A stretch of DNA of 35,315 bases from an uncultured Clostridia bacterium (GCA_947631055.1 CANRJZ010000003.1:1-35315), one strand, 5' to 3'. Counted from the first letter of the stretch, positions 17,674-26,506 are shown. Notes: a model not told the origin generated them from the letters alone. A program made the numbers and translations.

Positions 17674-17977
17674 ACCGGGACTCCTCTTTTCGCATTAATT
17701 AAGCGGCAATGTCAAGCTTGCACAATTAGTTACAATGATTATAACATAAATTTATAAAATTTAACACCACAAATTATTTCCCATACATTAACAAATTATT
17801 ACTAAAGGCGCACAATAATACATTATTTTTACAAATAACGACCTTATAATAAATAAAAAAGAAATTTCTGTCTCTGATCCTGTAATTATATGTGTATGCA
17901 GACCGGAATTTTCGCTGCCGCAGAATAACATATCTTAATGACCGGACGCGGCAGAATATAAATTTTTGGCAAAGCCC
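17674..17977. other. AT-rich intergenic region between divergent genes
   Basis: About 300 bases with no ORF. A TATAAT on the minus strand (complement of 17738-17743) with a poor -35 could start the diguanylate cyclase transcript. Near 17694 there is a short TTAATTAA palindrome. Nothing else could be assigned. Confidence 0.4.
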
Positions 17978-18006
17978 TTGCTTTTTTCAGCCATATCGGT
18001 TATAAT
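17978..18006 (+). promoter_or_regulatory. sigma-A promoter of fba
   Basis: TTGCTT (17978-17983), 17-base spacer, TATAAT (18001-18006), about 60 bases upstream of the fba start codon. Confidence 0.82.
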
Positions 18007-18032
18007 TAAAGAGTAATATTAAAAATATTTTT

Positions 18033-18049
18033 GGGATAGATCCTATCCC
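18033..18049 (+). repeat. 7-bp inverted repeat in the fba leader
   Basis: GGGATAG (18033-18039) and CTATCCC (18043-18049) flank a three-base loop, just before the Shine-Dalgarno GAAAGGA. It lies downstream of the promoter, so it could be an operator or an mRNA hairpin. No regulator is identified. Confidence 0.5.
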
Positions 18050-18068
18050 GCGAAAGGAATGTTATACT

Positions 18069-18938
18069 ATGTCAAAACTTGTTTCCGCAAAAGAAATGCT
18101 GAACAAGGCCCGTGACGGCAAATATGCCGTAGGTCAGTTCAACATCAACAACCTTGAATGGACAAAGTCTATACTTCTTACTGCCGAAGAACTCAGATCT
18201 CCGGTCATTCTCGGAGTTTCCGAAGGCGCAGGAAAGTATATGACCGGTTACAAGACCGTTGTAGGTATGGTAAACGGTATGATGGAGGAACTCGGAATAA
18301 CCGTTCCCGTTGCGCTCCACCTTGACCATGGCACGTTTGAAGGTGCTAAGGCTTGTATCAACGCAGGCTTTTCCTCTATAATGTTTGACGGTTCTCACTA
18401 TCCTATCGAGGAGAATATTGCCAAGACTACCGCTCTGGTGCATACCTGCGATATCCTCGGCATTTCTCTTGAAGCGGAAGTCGGTTCTATCGGCGGCGAA
18501 GAAGACGGCGTAGTAGGTATGGGAGAATGTGCAGATCCCAACGAATGCAAGCAGATCGCTGATCTCGGCGTTACAATGCTTGCAGCAGGAATAGGAAATA
18601 TACATGGCAAATATCCCGAAAACTGGCCCGGACTTTCTTTTGAGACCCTTGCAGCCGTAAAGGAAAAGGTAGGAGATATGCCGCTGGTACTTCACGGCGG
18701 AACAGGTATCCCCGAAGATATGATAAAGAAGGCAATATCTCTCGGCGTTGCAAAGATCAACGTAAATACCGAGTGCCAGCTGTCTTTTGCTGCCGCAACA
18801 AGAGCTTATATCGAAGCCGGCAAGGATCAGCAGGGTAAGGGATTTGATCCGAGAAAGCTTCTTGCTCCCGGATTTGAAGCTATCAAGGCTACAGTCAAAG
18901 AAAAGATGGAATTGTTCGGTTCTGTCGGCAAGGCTTGA
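18069..18938 (+). CDS. fba: fructose-bisphosphate aldolase, class II
   Basis: 289 residues, the length of the FbaA/GatY-type class II family. The zinc-dependent enzyme splits fructose-1,6-bisphosphate into dihydroxyacetone phosphate and glyceraldehyde-3-phosphate in glycolysis. Metal and substrate motifs are in place: 'VALHLDHGTFEGAKACINAG' (catalytic Asp and first zinc His), 'SLEAEVGSIGGEEDGV', 'AAGIGNIHGKYP' (second His), 'LVLHGGTGIPEDMI' (third His and phosphate loop) and 'KINVNTE'. The start ATG 18069 follows GAAAGGA at good distance. A tagatose- or other ketose-bisphosphate aldolase is possible because the subfamilies look alike, but the 'KYP' and 'GGTG' context favours Fba. Single gene with its own promoter and terminator, and optimised codon use. 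Confidence 0.94.
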   Translation: MSKLVSAKEMLNKARDGKYAVGQFNINNLEWTKSILLTAEELRSPVILGVSEGAGKYMTGYKTVVGMVNGMMEELGITVPVALHLDHGTFEGAKACINAGFSSIMFDGSHYPIEENIAKTTALVHTCDILGISLEAEVGSIGGEEDGVVGMGECADPNECKQIADLGVTMLAAGIGNIHGKYPENWPGLSFETLAAVKEKVGDMPLVLHGGTGIPEDMIKKAISLGVAKINVNTECQLSFAAATRAYIEAGKDQQGKGFDPRKLLAPGFEAIKATVKEKMELFGSVGKA

Positions 18939-18969
18939 TCCTTGTAATTACAGGATATATAAAAATAAT

Positions 18970-19003
18970 AAAAGGACGGCATTTCAATATGCCGTCCTTT
19001 TGG
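18970..19003. terminator. bidirectional terminator between fba and the AI-2E permease gene
   Basis: AAAAGGACGGCAT (18970-18982) pairs with ATGCCGTCCTTTT (18989-19001) around a six-base loop. It separates convergent genes. Confidence 0.93.
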
Positions 19004-19004
19004 T

Positions 19005-20357
19005 TTAGCTCCGGTCTTTGCCGGCGGTTTCCGCCGTGACGTGCTTTTCTCCGGTATGCTGCTGAACGGACGCTGCCGGAGGATCGCTTATGTCAAAATC
19101 AAAATAATCTTTCGTGCGGTGGGAAAGCTTTTTCTTTTTCAGCAGATATGCAACGGATTCGCTGAACAAAGCGTATATTACCGCAAATATCGGGACTCCC
19201 AATAACATTCCTGCAAATCCGAACAATCCTCCGCCTACAAAGATCGCAAACATTACCCAGAACGGAGTAAGTCCCGTTGAATCGCCCAGTATTTTCGGAC
19301 CAAGGATATTTCCGTCGAACTGCTGTAAAATTATTATGAATATGATGAACGGTATTACCTGCTTAGGCGCTGCCATAAGCAGGAGCAGGGCGCTCGGTAT
19401 GGCTCCGAAAAACGGTCCGAAGAAAGGTATGATATTCGTTATGCCTATTATAACGCTTATAAGTGCGGCAAAATCCATCTGCATTATTGTCATTACTATA
19501 AAGCAGATAACGCCTATTATAAATGAATCGACCAGCTTTCCGGAAAGAAATCCCGAAAGCGTCTTGTTTGCCTTTGAACTTACAAGCAGGATATTCTTGC
19601 TCAGGTTTTTGGGGAAAAAGGCGTAAACTATCTTTTTCGCCTGCGCTATGAATGTTTCCTTGCTTAAAAGAAGGTATATAGCCACTATAAATCCGATAAC
19701 GCAGTCTTTTATTGTCATAATGACTACTATTGCGCTGTCTTTCAGCTTTATCGATATATCCCCGATCTTAGGGATCATATTGTTTGCGTAATCGATGAGT
19801 TTTGGGTATATGGTATCGAGTTGGGATTCAATCGCCGAAACTATCTTGGGGTAATCACCGAGGAACTTGGTTATAAGGGTCTCTATCTGACGGCGGTATG
19901 CCGGTATGCTTGAAAATATCTCCACTACGCTGGAAGTTATCTGATCTACTACAACGGCGATAAGAGCGGTTATAACGGCGATAAGTATTATTATGCTTAT
20001 GCTGACGCTCAGGGCTCTTGTCAGCTTTGGATGAGCTTTTTTCCTGTCTGTGATTTTCTGTATTATTTTCTCGATATATTTCATTATGGGGTTGCAAAGA
20101 TATGCTATCACTATGCCCCATGTTACGGGAGCCACCACGCGGAAAAATTCCTTTACTGCTCCGGAAACTGCCGAGAACTTTACAAAGATTATCACAAGCA
20201 GCAGGCAGACTGCAAAAGTAAGTACGCAGTACACGGCTATGGTATCATATTTTTTGTTGAAATCGACTTTCAATTTACCTCGTCCCTTCGCAGCAAACCG
20301 GTCGGCATGATCTTGTGTTTTTTCAAGAAGAGCCGTATTGACATCAGATGTGTTCAT
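19005..20357 (-). CDS. AI-2E family transporter (PerM/TqsA-like permease)
   Basis: 450 residues if started at ATG 20357. About eight membrane helices, in the family pattern: a helix pair near the N-terminus ('YCVLTFAVCLLLVIIFVKF', 'VVAPVTWGIVIAYLCNPIM'), a helix after the 'KKAHPKLTRALSVSISIIIL' segment, a long soluble loop, then the C-terminal bundle ('SGFLSGKLVDSFIIGVICF', 'GITNIIPFFGPFFGAIPSAL', 'DGNILGPKILGDSTGLTPFW', 'VGGGLFGFAGMLLGVPIFAV'). These are the signature blocks of PF01594. The substrate is unknown; members include autoinducer-2 exporters and Na+/H+ antiporters. The start is uncertain: the ATG lacks a Shine-Dalgarno and a promoter lies on top of it, while TTG 20273 has ACGAGG four bases upstream and would give 422 residues. 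Confidence 0.9.
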   Translation of the reverse strand: MNTSDVNTALLEKTQDHADRFAAKGRGKLKVDFNKKYDTIAVYCVLTFAVCLLLVIIFVKFSAVSGAVKEFFRVVAPVTWGIVIAYLCNPIMKYIEKIIQKITDRKKAHPKLTRALSVSISIIILIAVITALIAVVVDQITSSVVEIFSSIPAYRRQIETLITKFLGDYPKIVSAIESQLDTIYPKLIDYANNMIPKIGDISIKLKDSAIVVIMTIKDCVIGFIVAIYLLLSKETFIAQAKKIVYAFFPKNLSKNILLVSSKANKTLSGFLSGKLVDSFIIGVICFIVMTIMQMDFAALISVIIGITNIIPFFGPFFGAIPSALLLLMAAPKQVIPFIIFIIILQQFDGNILGPKILGDSTGLTPFWVMFAIFVGGGLFGFAGMLLGVPIFAVIYALFSESVAYLLKKKKLSHRTKDYFDFDISDPPAASVQQHTGEKHVTAETAGKDRS

Positions 20358-20361
20358 AAAT

Positions 20362-20390
20362 ATTATACACCATTTCTTTCATCAAGTAAA
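20362..20390 (-). promoter_or_regulatory. promoter overlapping the annotated start of the AI-2E permease gene
   Basis: On the minus strand TTTACT (20390-20385), 17-base spacer, TATAAT (20367-20362). Transcription would begin at about 20355, at or inside the ATG at 20357, so the transcript is either leaderless or starts translation at the internal TTG 20273. Confidence 0.6.
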
Positions 20391-20617
20391 GGATTTTTTT
20401 ATAATTTTAACAAATTTTTGTTCTTCAGGGATCTTTTAGAAATTATTGGCATACAGACGGAAAACTATTCGCCGGAAAAAGGAAAATATTTCTAAAGCAG
20501 CGGGCTTGCTTTGCCCTTTGTAAAATAAACAGGTTCATATAACAATGAGAAGCTGATCTTGCAAATTCTGCCTGAAAATAAAAATACTTTGAGCATTTTG
20601 CGGAAATTATGGCTCCG

Positions 20618-20625
20618 AAAACGTT
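20618..20625. promoter_or_regulatory. LacI-family operator-like palindrome upstream of the cellobiose phosphorylase promoter
   Basis: AAACGTTT with flanking A-rich bases and a central CG, the core form of LacI/GalR/CcpA operators. It lies 30 bases upstream of the -35 box. No cognate regulator gene is adjacent. The rest of 20391-20654 is AT-rich DNA without an ORF. Confidence 0.4.
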
Positions 20626-20654
20626 TAAAATTTGTGAATTTTTTTGATAACCTC

Positions 20655-20683
20655 TTGCAATATCAAATAAATAATGCTAAAAT
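20655..20683 (+). promoter_or_regulatory. sigma-A promoter of the cellobiose phosphorylase gene
   Basis: TTGCAA (20655-20660), 17-base spacer, TAAAAT (20678-20683). Confidence 0.78.
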
Positions 20684-20701
20684 GTTATTATCAGATGTTG
20701 T

Positions 20702-20722
20702 GCCGGTCAGCGCCGGCTTTTT
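20702..20722 (+). promoter_or_regulatory. small GC hairpin plus T-run in the leader (attenuator-like)
   Basis: GCCGG, six-base loop, CCGGC, then TTTTT, lying between the promoter and the Shine-Dalgarno AAGGAG at 20730-20735. The five-pair stem is short for a full terminator; partial attenuation is possible. Confidence 0.4.
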
Positions 20723-20743
20723 ATGAAAGAAGGAGTGTGTTCA

Positions 20744-23152
20744 ATGAATTACGGACATTTTGATCTTGAAAAGAAGGAATATGTCATCACTAAACCGGAT
20801 ACCCCCGCTCCATGGGCAAATTATCTCGGTTCGCCGGAATACGGCGCTATGATCTCAAATAACGCCGAGGGTTACAGCTTTGTTAAATCAGGTGCTAACG
20901 GACGTATACTCCGTTACCGTTTCAATACCAATCTTTCTCTCCCGGGAAGATTTATCTATATCCGCGACAACGATACTGCGGATTATTGGTCTGCTTCATG
21001 GCAGCCGGTAGGAAAGCCTCTTGACCAGTATAAGAGCGAATGCCGCCATGGTACGGCATATACTGTCATTTCCGCCGAATATGCTCAGGTAAGATCGGAA
21101 GTTACATATTACGTTCCTCAGGGAAAGACCTATGAGGTATGGAGAGCTGTTATAACAAATTGCTCCGATAAGCCAAGGAAGCTTTCCGTTTACGGTTTCT
21201 GCGAATTCACAAACGACAATAACTACGAGCAGGATCAGGTAAACCTTCAGTATACGCAGTTCATCACAAGAACTACTTTTGAGGAAAACAGGATTATCCA
21301 GCATATCAACGAAAACAGCGGCAAGGACGAAACAGGTTCAAACCACCGCGAACGTTTCTTTGGTATGGTGGGCGCTGATGTCTGCGGATATAACGGCGAT
21401 CTTAATCATTTTATAGGTTCTTACCGCACTATGGCTAACCCTATTGCCGTTGAAAGCGGACGCTGCGATAATGTCCTCAACTACAACGCCAACGCCTGCG
21501 GTGCGCTCCAGACAGCCGTTACTCTCGGCGCCGGCGGAACTATTGAACTTATTTATATAGTAGGTCAGCGCAACAGCGCGGAAGCTGCCGAAATACTCAA
21601 TGAATACAAAACTGCCGGCAAGGTAGACGCTGAGATCAAGGAACTGAAAAACTACTGGCACGGCAAACTTGCAAACTTCCAGATAGATACTCCGAGCAGC
21701 GAATTCAACAATATGATAAACGTATGGAACGCTTATCAGTGCTTTATTACGTTTATATGGTCAAGAGCGGCTTCGTTCATCTACTGCGGTCTTAGAAACG
21801 GTTACGGCTACCGCGACACCGTTCAGGATATTCAGGGAATTATCCACCTTGATCCGGAAATGGCGGGTGACAAGATCAGGTTCATGCTTTCCGCTCAGGT
21901 CGATAACGGCGCAGGACTTCCGCTTGTAAAATTCGATCATAATGCGGGTCATGAAAACGCTCCCGAAGAGGATAACCCCAATTCCGATTACGCAAAGGAA
22001 ACAGGCCACCCGTCGTACCGTGCGGACGACGCACTCTGGCTGTTCCCGACTATCTTCAAGTACATAGGCGAAAGCGGCAACACCGCATTCCTGGACGAAG
22101 TTATCCCTTATTCCAACGGCGGAGAGGGAACGGTCTACGATCACCTCAAGAGAGCAATAGACTTCTCAATGAAGCATCTCGGCGATCACGATATGCCTGC
22201 CGGACTCCATGCCGACTGGAACGACTGCCTCAGAATGGGCAAGAAGGGCGAATCTACCTTTGTTGCATTCCAGCTTTACTATGCGATGACCGTTATAAAA
22301 GGTTATGCCGAAAAGAAAAACGATACCGAATATGTTAAATATATCGAAGATGTTCAGGGCAAGCTCGGCGCGTCGCTTGCAAAATGCTGGGACGAGGACC
22401 GCTGGATCAGAGGTATCCGCGAGGACGGAGTTATCGTCGGCGCAAAGAAAGATCCGGAAGCAAATATGTGGCTCAATCCTCAGAGCTGGGGCGTTATATC
22501 CGGATTTGCCTCCAAGGAGCAGGGCGACAAGTCCATGGACTCCGTTCATGAGATACTCAACACTCCTTACGGCGTAAAGCTTCTTGAACCTCCTTATGTT
22601 GACCACTTCTTTGACGGTGCGCTCATGCACATATTCAATCCCGATACAAAGGAAAACGGCGGTATTTTCTCTCAGTCACAGGGTTGGGCGATACTGGCGG
22701 AATCCCTTCTCGGTCACGGCAACAGGGCGTTTGAATACTTTATGGAATCTTCTCCTGCGGCAATGAACGACAAGGCTGAGATACGCGTTATCGAGCCTTA
22801 CGCTCATGGACAGTTCACTGAGTCCACACGTTCGCCTTTTGAGGGACGTTCACATGTACACTGGCTGACAGGAACGGCTTCTACGGTAATGGTAGGCTGC
22901 GTTGAAGGTATTCTTGGAATGAGACCCAATGCCGACGGTCTGGTAGTTGATCCTGCTATCCCTTCGGAATGGGCAAGCTACACCGTAAAGAAAACATTCA
23001 GGGGCAAACATCTCGATATGACCTTCAACAATCCTGCTCATAAGGAAAGCGGCGTTGCGTCAATAGTTCTCAACGGTGAAAAGCTCAGCGGAAATCTTAT
23101 TCCGGCAGACAAGCTGAAAGATGAAAATGAAGTTATCGTAACACTTGGCTGA
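20744..23152 (+). CDS. cellobiose phosphorylase (glycoside hydrolase family 94)
   Basis: 802 residues from ATG 20744, eight bases after AAGGAG; the ORF-track start at 20723 precedes that site. The enzyme phosphorolyses cellobiose to alpha-glucose-1-phosphate and glucose in the cytoplasm, saving ATP during cellulose use. The N-terminus 'MNYGHFDLEKKEYVITKPDT' and 'PWANYLGSPEYGAMISNNAE' are typical of cellobiose phosphorylases of Ruminococcus and Clostridium. The barrel shows 'GYRDTVQDIQG', 'EETGHPSYRADDALWLFPT'-like blocks, and the general-acid Asp in 'HADWNDCLRMGKKGES' (Asp 494). 'FTESTRSPFEGRSHVHWLTG' near the C-terminus lines the phosphate site. There is no signal peptide, so cellobiose must be imported by a system outside this window. 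Cellodextrin phosphorylase is less likely on length. Confidence 0.95.
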   Translation: MNYGHFDLEKKEYVITKPDTPAPWANYLGSPEYGAMISNNAEGYSFVKSGANGRILRYRFNTNLSLPGRFIYIRDNDTADYWSASWQPVGKPLDQYKSECRHGTAYTVISAEYAQVRSEVTYYVPQGKTYEVWRAVITNCSDKPRKLSVYGFCEFTNDNNYEQDQVNLQYTQFITRTTFEENRIIQHINENSGKDETGSNHRERFFGMVGADVCGYNGDLNHFIGSYRTMANPIAVESGRCDNVLNYNANACGALQTAVTLGAGGTIELIYIVGQRNSAEAAEILNEYKTAGKVDAEIKELKNYWHGKLANFQIDTPSSEFNNMINVWNAYQCFITFIWSRAASFIYCGLRNGYGYRDTVQDIQGIIHLDPEMAGDKIRFMLSAQVDNGAGLPLVKFDHNAGHENAPEEDNPNSDYAKETGHPSYRADDALWLFPTIFKYIGESGNTAFLDEVIPYSNGGEGTVYDHLKRAIDFSMKHLGDHDMPAGLHADWNDCLRMGKKGESTFVAFQLYYAMTVIKGYAEKKNDTEYVKYIEDVQGKLGASLAKCWDEDRWIRGIREDGVIVGAKKDPEANMWLNPQSWGVISGFASKEQGDKSMDSVHEILNTPYGVKLLEPPYVDHFFDGALMHIFNPDTKENGGIFSQSQGWAILAESLLGHGNRAFEYFMESSPAAMNDKAEIRVIEPYAHGQFTESTRSPFEGRSHVHWLTGTASTVMVGCVEGILGMRPNADGLVVDPAIPSEWASYTVKKTFRGKHLDMTFNNPAHKESGVASIVLNGEKLSGNLIPADKLKDENEVIVTLG

Positions 23153-23162
23153 CAGTAAAAAA

Positions 23163-23202
23163 CGCGGCGCAGTATTTGTAATGCTGCGCCGCTGCCGTTT
23201 TT
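23163..23202 (+). terminator. terminator between cellobiose phosphorylase and the flavin reductase-like gene
   Basis: GCGGCGCAGTATT pairs with AATGCTGCGCCGC around TGT (one wobble pair), followed by TGCCGTTTTT. It ends immediately before the Shine-Dalgarno of the next gene, so that gene depends on read-through or on a promoter not seen. Confidence 0.8.
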
Positions 23203-23215
23203 GGGAGGAACTTTT

Positions 23216-23845
23216 ATGCCGGAAAATATTTCACCGGATCTGCGGTACGAAAGAAAAATGCTCAATGCGGGAACTATCCTCGCGCCGCTCCCTGCCGTAA
23301 TGGTCTCGTGCGGAACAAAGGAAAAAGCAAATGTTTTCACGGCTGCGTGGACAGGGATACTTTGCACCCGCCCGGCGGTGACATATATTTCCGTGCGCCC
23401 GTCAAGATATTCTTACGGCATTATTAAGGAAACGGGAGAGTTCGCTATAAATCTTACCACGTCAAAAATGGTTCGTGAAACCGACTTTTGCGGAATGAAA
23501 AGCGGAAGGGATATGGATAAGATCAAAAAATGCGGTCTGCACACCGCTCCTTCATTCAGGATAAATGCTCCGATAATTTCTGAAAGCCCGCTTTCGCTGG
23601 AATGTAAGGTGAAAGATATAATCCCTCTCGGTTCGCATGATATGTTCATAGCGGATATAATCGCCGTAAATGCTGACGGAAGATATATTGACAGCAAAGG
23701 AAAGATAAATCTACAGCAGGCCGGACTTATGGCATATTCTCACGGCGAATATTTTTCACTTGGCAGAAAACTGGGCTCATTTGGGTATTCCGCGGCAAAA
23801 AGATCTGCCCGCAAAAGGCGGAACGTTACCGGACGGCGGCAGTGA
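23216..23845 (+). CDS. flavin reductase-like, FMN-binding domain protein
   Basis: 209 residues from ATG 23216, seven bases after GGGAGG; the ORF-track TTG at 23201 is before the ribosome binding site. The fold is the split-barrel flavin reductase domain: 'PLPAVMVSCGTKEKANVFTA' and 'ISVRPSRYSYGIIKETGEFA' with 'INLTTSKMVRETDFCGMKSG' are the FMN-binding core of the family common in anaerobes, with 'SLECKVKDIIPLGSHDMFIA' in the second half. It binds FMN and probably reduces it or uses it to reduce small molecules. The last 25 residues are very basic ('AAKRSARKRRN'), which is unusual and may bind nucleic acid or be a simple tail. The electron donor and physiological partner are not known. Confidence 0.88.
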   Translation: MPENISPDLRYERKMLNAGTILAPLPAVMVSCGTKEKANVFTAAWTGILCTRPAVTYISVRPSRYSYGIIKETGEFAINLTTSKMVRETDFCGMKSGRDMDKIKKCGLHTAPSFRINAPIISESPLSLECKVKDIIPLGSHDMFIADIIAVNADGRYIDSKGKINLQQAGLMAYSHGEYFSLGRKLGSFGYSAAKRSARKRRNVTGRRQ

Positions 23846-23902
23846 TATCCTTTTATAATGCCGGTCGGATACTTGCCTCGGTAAAAAAATTCAAAAAAAC
23901 AC

Positions 23903-23931
23903 TTGCAATTTGAAAAAAGATGTGATATACT
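23903..23931 (+). promoter_or_regulatory. sigma-A promoter of secG
   Basis: TTGCAA (23903-23908), 17-base spacer, TATACT (23926-23931), 38 bases before the start codon. Confidence 0.82.
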
Positions 23932-23968
23932 ATACTGGATGTCGTATCTTTATGTGGAGGTGTAAAAT

Positions 23969-24244
23969 ATGGAATTCGGTGTGATACAGATAGTCGGCGG
24001 CATAATTATGATCATAAGCTGTATCCTGCTTATAATAATAACTATGATGCAGGAACAGAAGCAGCAGGATATGAGTTCGGCGCTTTCGGGTCAGAGCGAT
24101 AACTTCTTCGGAAAGGGAAATGTAAGCAGCTCCAGAGAACAGGCGCTTGCAAGACTTACGAAACTTCTCGTTGTTGTTTTCTTTGTGGTCACGATCGCTG
24201 TAAATATCATTCCGGCTATAATAAGCAGGATAAACGCAAGCTGA
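23969..24244 (+). CDS. secG: preprotein translocase subunit SecG
   Basis: 91 residues. Two membrane helices (about 5-27, 'IQIVGGIIMIISCILLIII', and 62-84, 'LTKLLVVVFFVVTIAVNII') flank a glycine/serine-rich cytoplasmic loop with the hallmark 'SSALSGQSDNFFGKG'. SecG is the auxiliary subunit of the SecYEG channel and eases SecA cycling during protein export. The ATG follows GGAGGT. A terminator follows, then rnr; the secG-rnr order is a common arrangement in Firmicutes and supports both calls. Confidence 0.95.
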   Translation: MEFGVIQIVGGIIMIISCILLIIITMMQEQKQQDMSSALSGQSDNFFGKGNVSSSREQALARLTKLLVVVFFVVTIAVNIIPAIISRINAS

Positions 24245-24256
24245 ATAAAACCGCAA

Positions 24257-24287
24257 AGCCCTGTGTTTTAGCGAACACGGGGTTTTT
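24257..24287 (+). terminator. terminator between secG and rnr
   Basis: CCCTGTGTT pairs with AACACGGGG (one wobble pair) around a six-base loop, followed by TTTTTT. The 90 bases between it and rnr show no clear promoter, so some read-through into rnr is likely. Confidence 0.85.
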
Positions 24288-24379
24288 TCATATATCTTTC
24301 TCCGGAACGTATAAGGCTCTTTGCCGATCGGAGACGGATAAAAACTAAGATCCGATGTCTGTAATTACGGAGGGAAAAT

Positions 24380-26506
24380 ATGGCTGATATCAAGGATATA
24401 TACAAAAACAGAATAAAAGCACAGCTTCGTCCGATGTCCGGAGGCAAAGGTCTTACCTACAAAAGACTGTATTCGCTATGCAAAGGGAAGAGATCCGATG
24501 CCGCAGCTTTTGCGTCGGCTGTTGCCGAACTGAAACGGGACGGTATTATTTTTGAAAATAAAAATATGATAGTTTTCTGCGATAATGCGGGACTTTTCCG
24601 CGCGAGAGTGGTAAGGATAAACAAAACCTTCGGCTTCATCGGAGACGAAAGCGGAAAGGAATACTTTGTTCCCGGCAAATTCCTTATGGGCGCTATGCCC
24701 GGAGATAAAGTAATGGCTAAACTCCTGCCGGAAAGCGGCAAAGAGACTCCTGAGTGTCAGGTGGTCTCGATAACCGAAACAGGCTTTTCGGAATTTTCGG
24801 GAGTGGTCAGAAAGATCGGCGGACGATTTTGTGTGATACCCGACGATATATCAAATGAGCCTATAGAGATCTCCGCTCTGGAAGTTCCTGTCAGAGCAGG
24901 AGATAAGGTGCTTGCGGAAATATGTTTCAGAGGAGAAAGACATTCCGCTCACAGGGCTAAGGTCACCGGTCTGTTCGGAAGCAGCGGCAAGGCTTCAAGC
25001 AGCGCGGAGGCAATATTGTATATGAGCGGGATAGAAACGGAATTCCCGTCTGAGGTGCTCGATGAAGCAAGACAGGCTGAGCACAGGGGCGTGCCGGACG
25101 CAGAAGCGTCAAGACGTCTCGATCTCAGGGACAGTGTAATATTCACTATTGACGGTGCCGATACCAAGGACATAGACGACGCTGTGTCGCTTTCGAGGAC
25201 TCCGGACGGATGGGCGCTGGGAGTCCATATTGCCGATGTTTCGTATTATGTCAAGGCAGGATCGGCTCTTGACCGTGACGCCATGCTCAGGGGTACTTCG
25301 GTATACTATGCGGACAAGGTCGTTCCCATGCTTCCGAAAGAACTTTCAAACGGTATATGTTCGCTCAACCCGAATGAAGACCGTCTGGCTTTTTCCTGCC
25401 TGATGAAGATAGACGCGGAAGGCAGACTGGTCTCATATAAATTCAGCAAATCGGTCATACGTTCAAGGGTAAAAGGCGTTTACAGCGAAATAAACACAGT
25501 TATCGAATGTTTAAAAAACGGCAGTGAAGTTCCCGAAGAACTTGCTTTGAAGTACGGCGGTATTACGGAGACCATAATGCTCATGGATGAACTGGCGGAA
25601 ATACTTACGGCAAACAAGCTCCGCAGGGGAGCGCCGCAGATAGATTCCCCCGAATGTAAACTTATAGTTGATGATAACGGCGTATGCGTTGACGTCAAAA
25701 AACGGGAAAGAGGCAGGAGCGAGCTTATCATTGAGGAATTTATGCTTATGGCAAATACCTCAGCGGCACGGCTTGCAAGGGAGCAGGGGATACCGTTTGT
25801 TTATCGAGTCCATGAAGATCCGGCACCGGAAAAAGTTCAGGAACTTGTAGAGACGGTCTCTCAGATGGGTATCGAAGTGCCTCATTTTTCCGAGGCAAAG
25901 CCCGCACATCTTGCGGCTATACTTGAAAAAACGGCGGATCTGCCGTTGTCGCCCATGATAAACAATATGGTACTGCGTTCCATGGCAAAGGCAAAATATT
26001 CCGACGAGCCGCTGGGACATTTCGGACTGGTGCTTGCAGATTATTCCCATTTTACGTCTCCCATAAGGCGCTATCCGGATCTTGCCATACACCGCATATT
26101 GACAGATCTTTGCTATAATAAGCAAAGTATACAGTATATGCAAAAGCGTTATAAGGCTTTTGCCGCCGAAGCGGCGCGGATATCATCGGAGCGCGAGCTT
26201 ACCGCTATGCGTGCCGAACGTGAATGTGAGGACCGCTATATTGCCGAATATATGTCCGCTCATATAGGGGAAAGCTTTGAGGGAACTGTATCTTCCGTGC
26301 AGGAATACGGATTTTTCGTAGAGCTGCCCAATACGGTAGAAGGACTTGTACGCATTGATTCCTTAAAGGACGGACCGTATGATTTTGACGGCAAATTTAC
26401 GCTGATGAGAGCCGGCAAGCCGGCATACAGGATAGGCGATAGGGTAAGGGTCATCTGTTCGGCGGCGGATATTTCCTCCGGACAGGTGGATATGGTAATA
26501 GAATGA
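24380..26506 (+). CDS. rnr: ribonuclease R
   Basis: 708 residues, within the Firmicute RNase R range. It is a processive 3'-5' exoribonuclease that degrades structured RNA and acts with tmRNA in quality control. Parts in order: an N-terminal winged-helix region, two cold-shock-like domains ('FGFIGDESGKEYFVPGKFL'), the RNB catalytic domain with the metal-binding Asp cluster 'TIDGADTKDIDDAVSL' and 'HIADVSYYVKAGSALDRDA', 'HFTSPIRRYPDLAIHR' near its end, and a C-terminal S1 domain ('SFEGTVSSVQEYGFFVELPN'). The protein stops soon after S1 and lacks the lysine-rich tail of the E. coli enzyme. ATG 24380 follows GGAGGG. The next gene has its own promoter starting 11 bases after the stop. Confidence 0.96.
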   Translation: MADIKDIYKNRIKAQLRPMSGGKGLTYKRLYSLCKGKRSDAAAFASAVAELKRDGIIFENKNMIVFCDNAGLFRARVVRINKTFGFIGDESGKEYFVPGKFLMGAMPGDKVMAKLLPESGKETPECQVVSITETGFSEFSGVVRKIGGRFCVIPDDISNEPIEISALEVPVRAGDKVLAEICFRGERHSAHRAKVTGLFGSSGKASSSAEAILYMSGIETEFPSEVLDEARQAEHRGVPDAEASRRLDLRDSVIFTIDGADTKDIDDAVSLSRTPDGWALGVHIADVSYYVKAGSALDRDAMLRGTSVYYADKVVPMLPKELSNGICSLNPNEDRLAFSCLMKIDAEGRLVSYKFSKSVIRSRVKGVYSEINTVIECLKNGSEVPEELALKYGGITETIMLMDELAEILTANKLRRGAPQIDSPECKLIVDDNGVCVDVKKRERGRSELIIEEFMLMANTSAARLAREQGIPFVYRVHEDPAPEKVQELVETVSQMGIEVPHFSEAKPAHLAAILEKTADLPLSPMINNMVLRSMAKAKYSDEPLGHFGLVLADYSHFTSPIRRYPDLAIHRILTDLCYNKQSIQYMQKRYKAFAAEAARISSERELTAMRAERECEDRYIAEYMSAHIGESFEGTVSSVQEYGFFVELPNTVEGLVRIDSLKDGPYDFDGKFTLMRAGKPAYRIGDRVRVICSAADISSGQVDMVIE

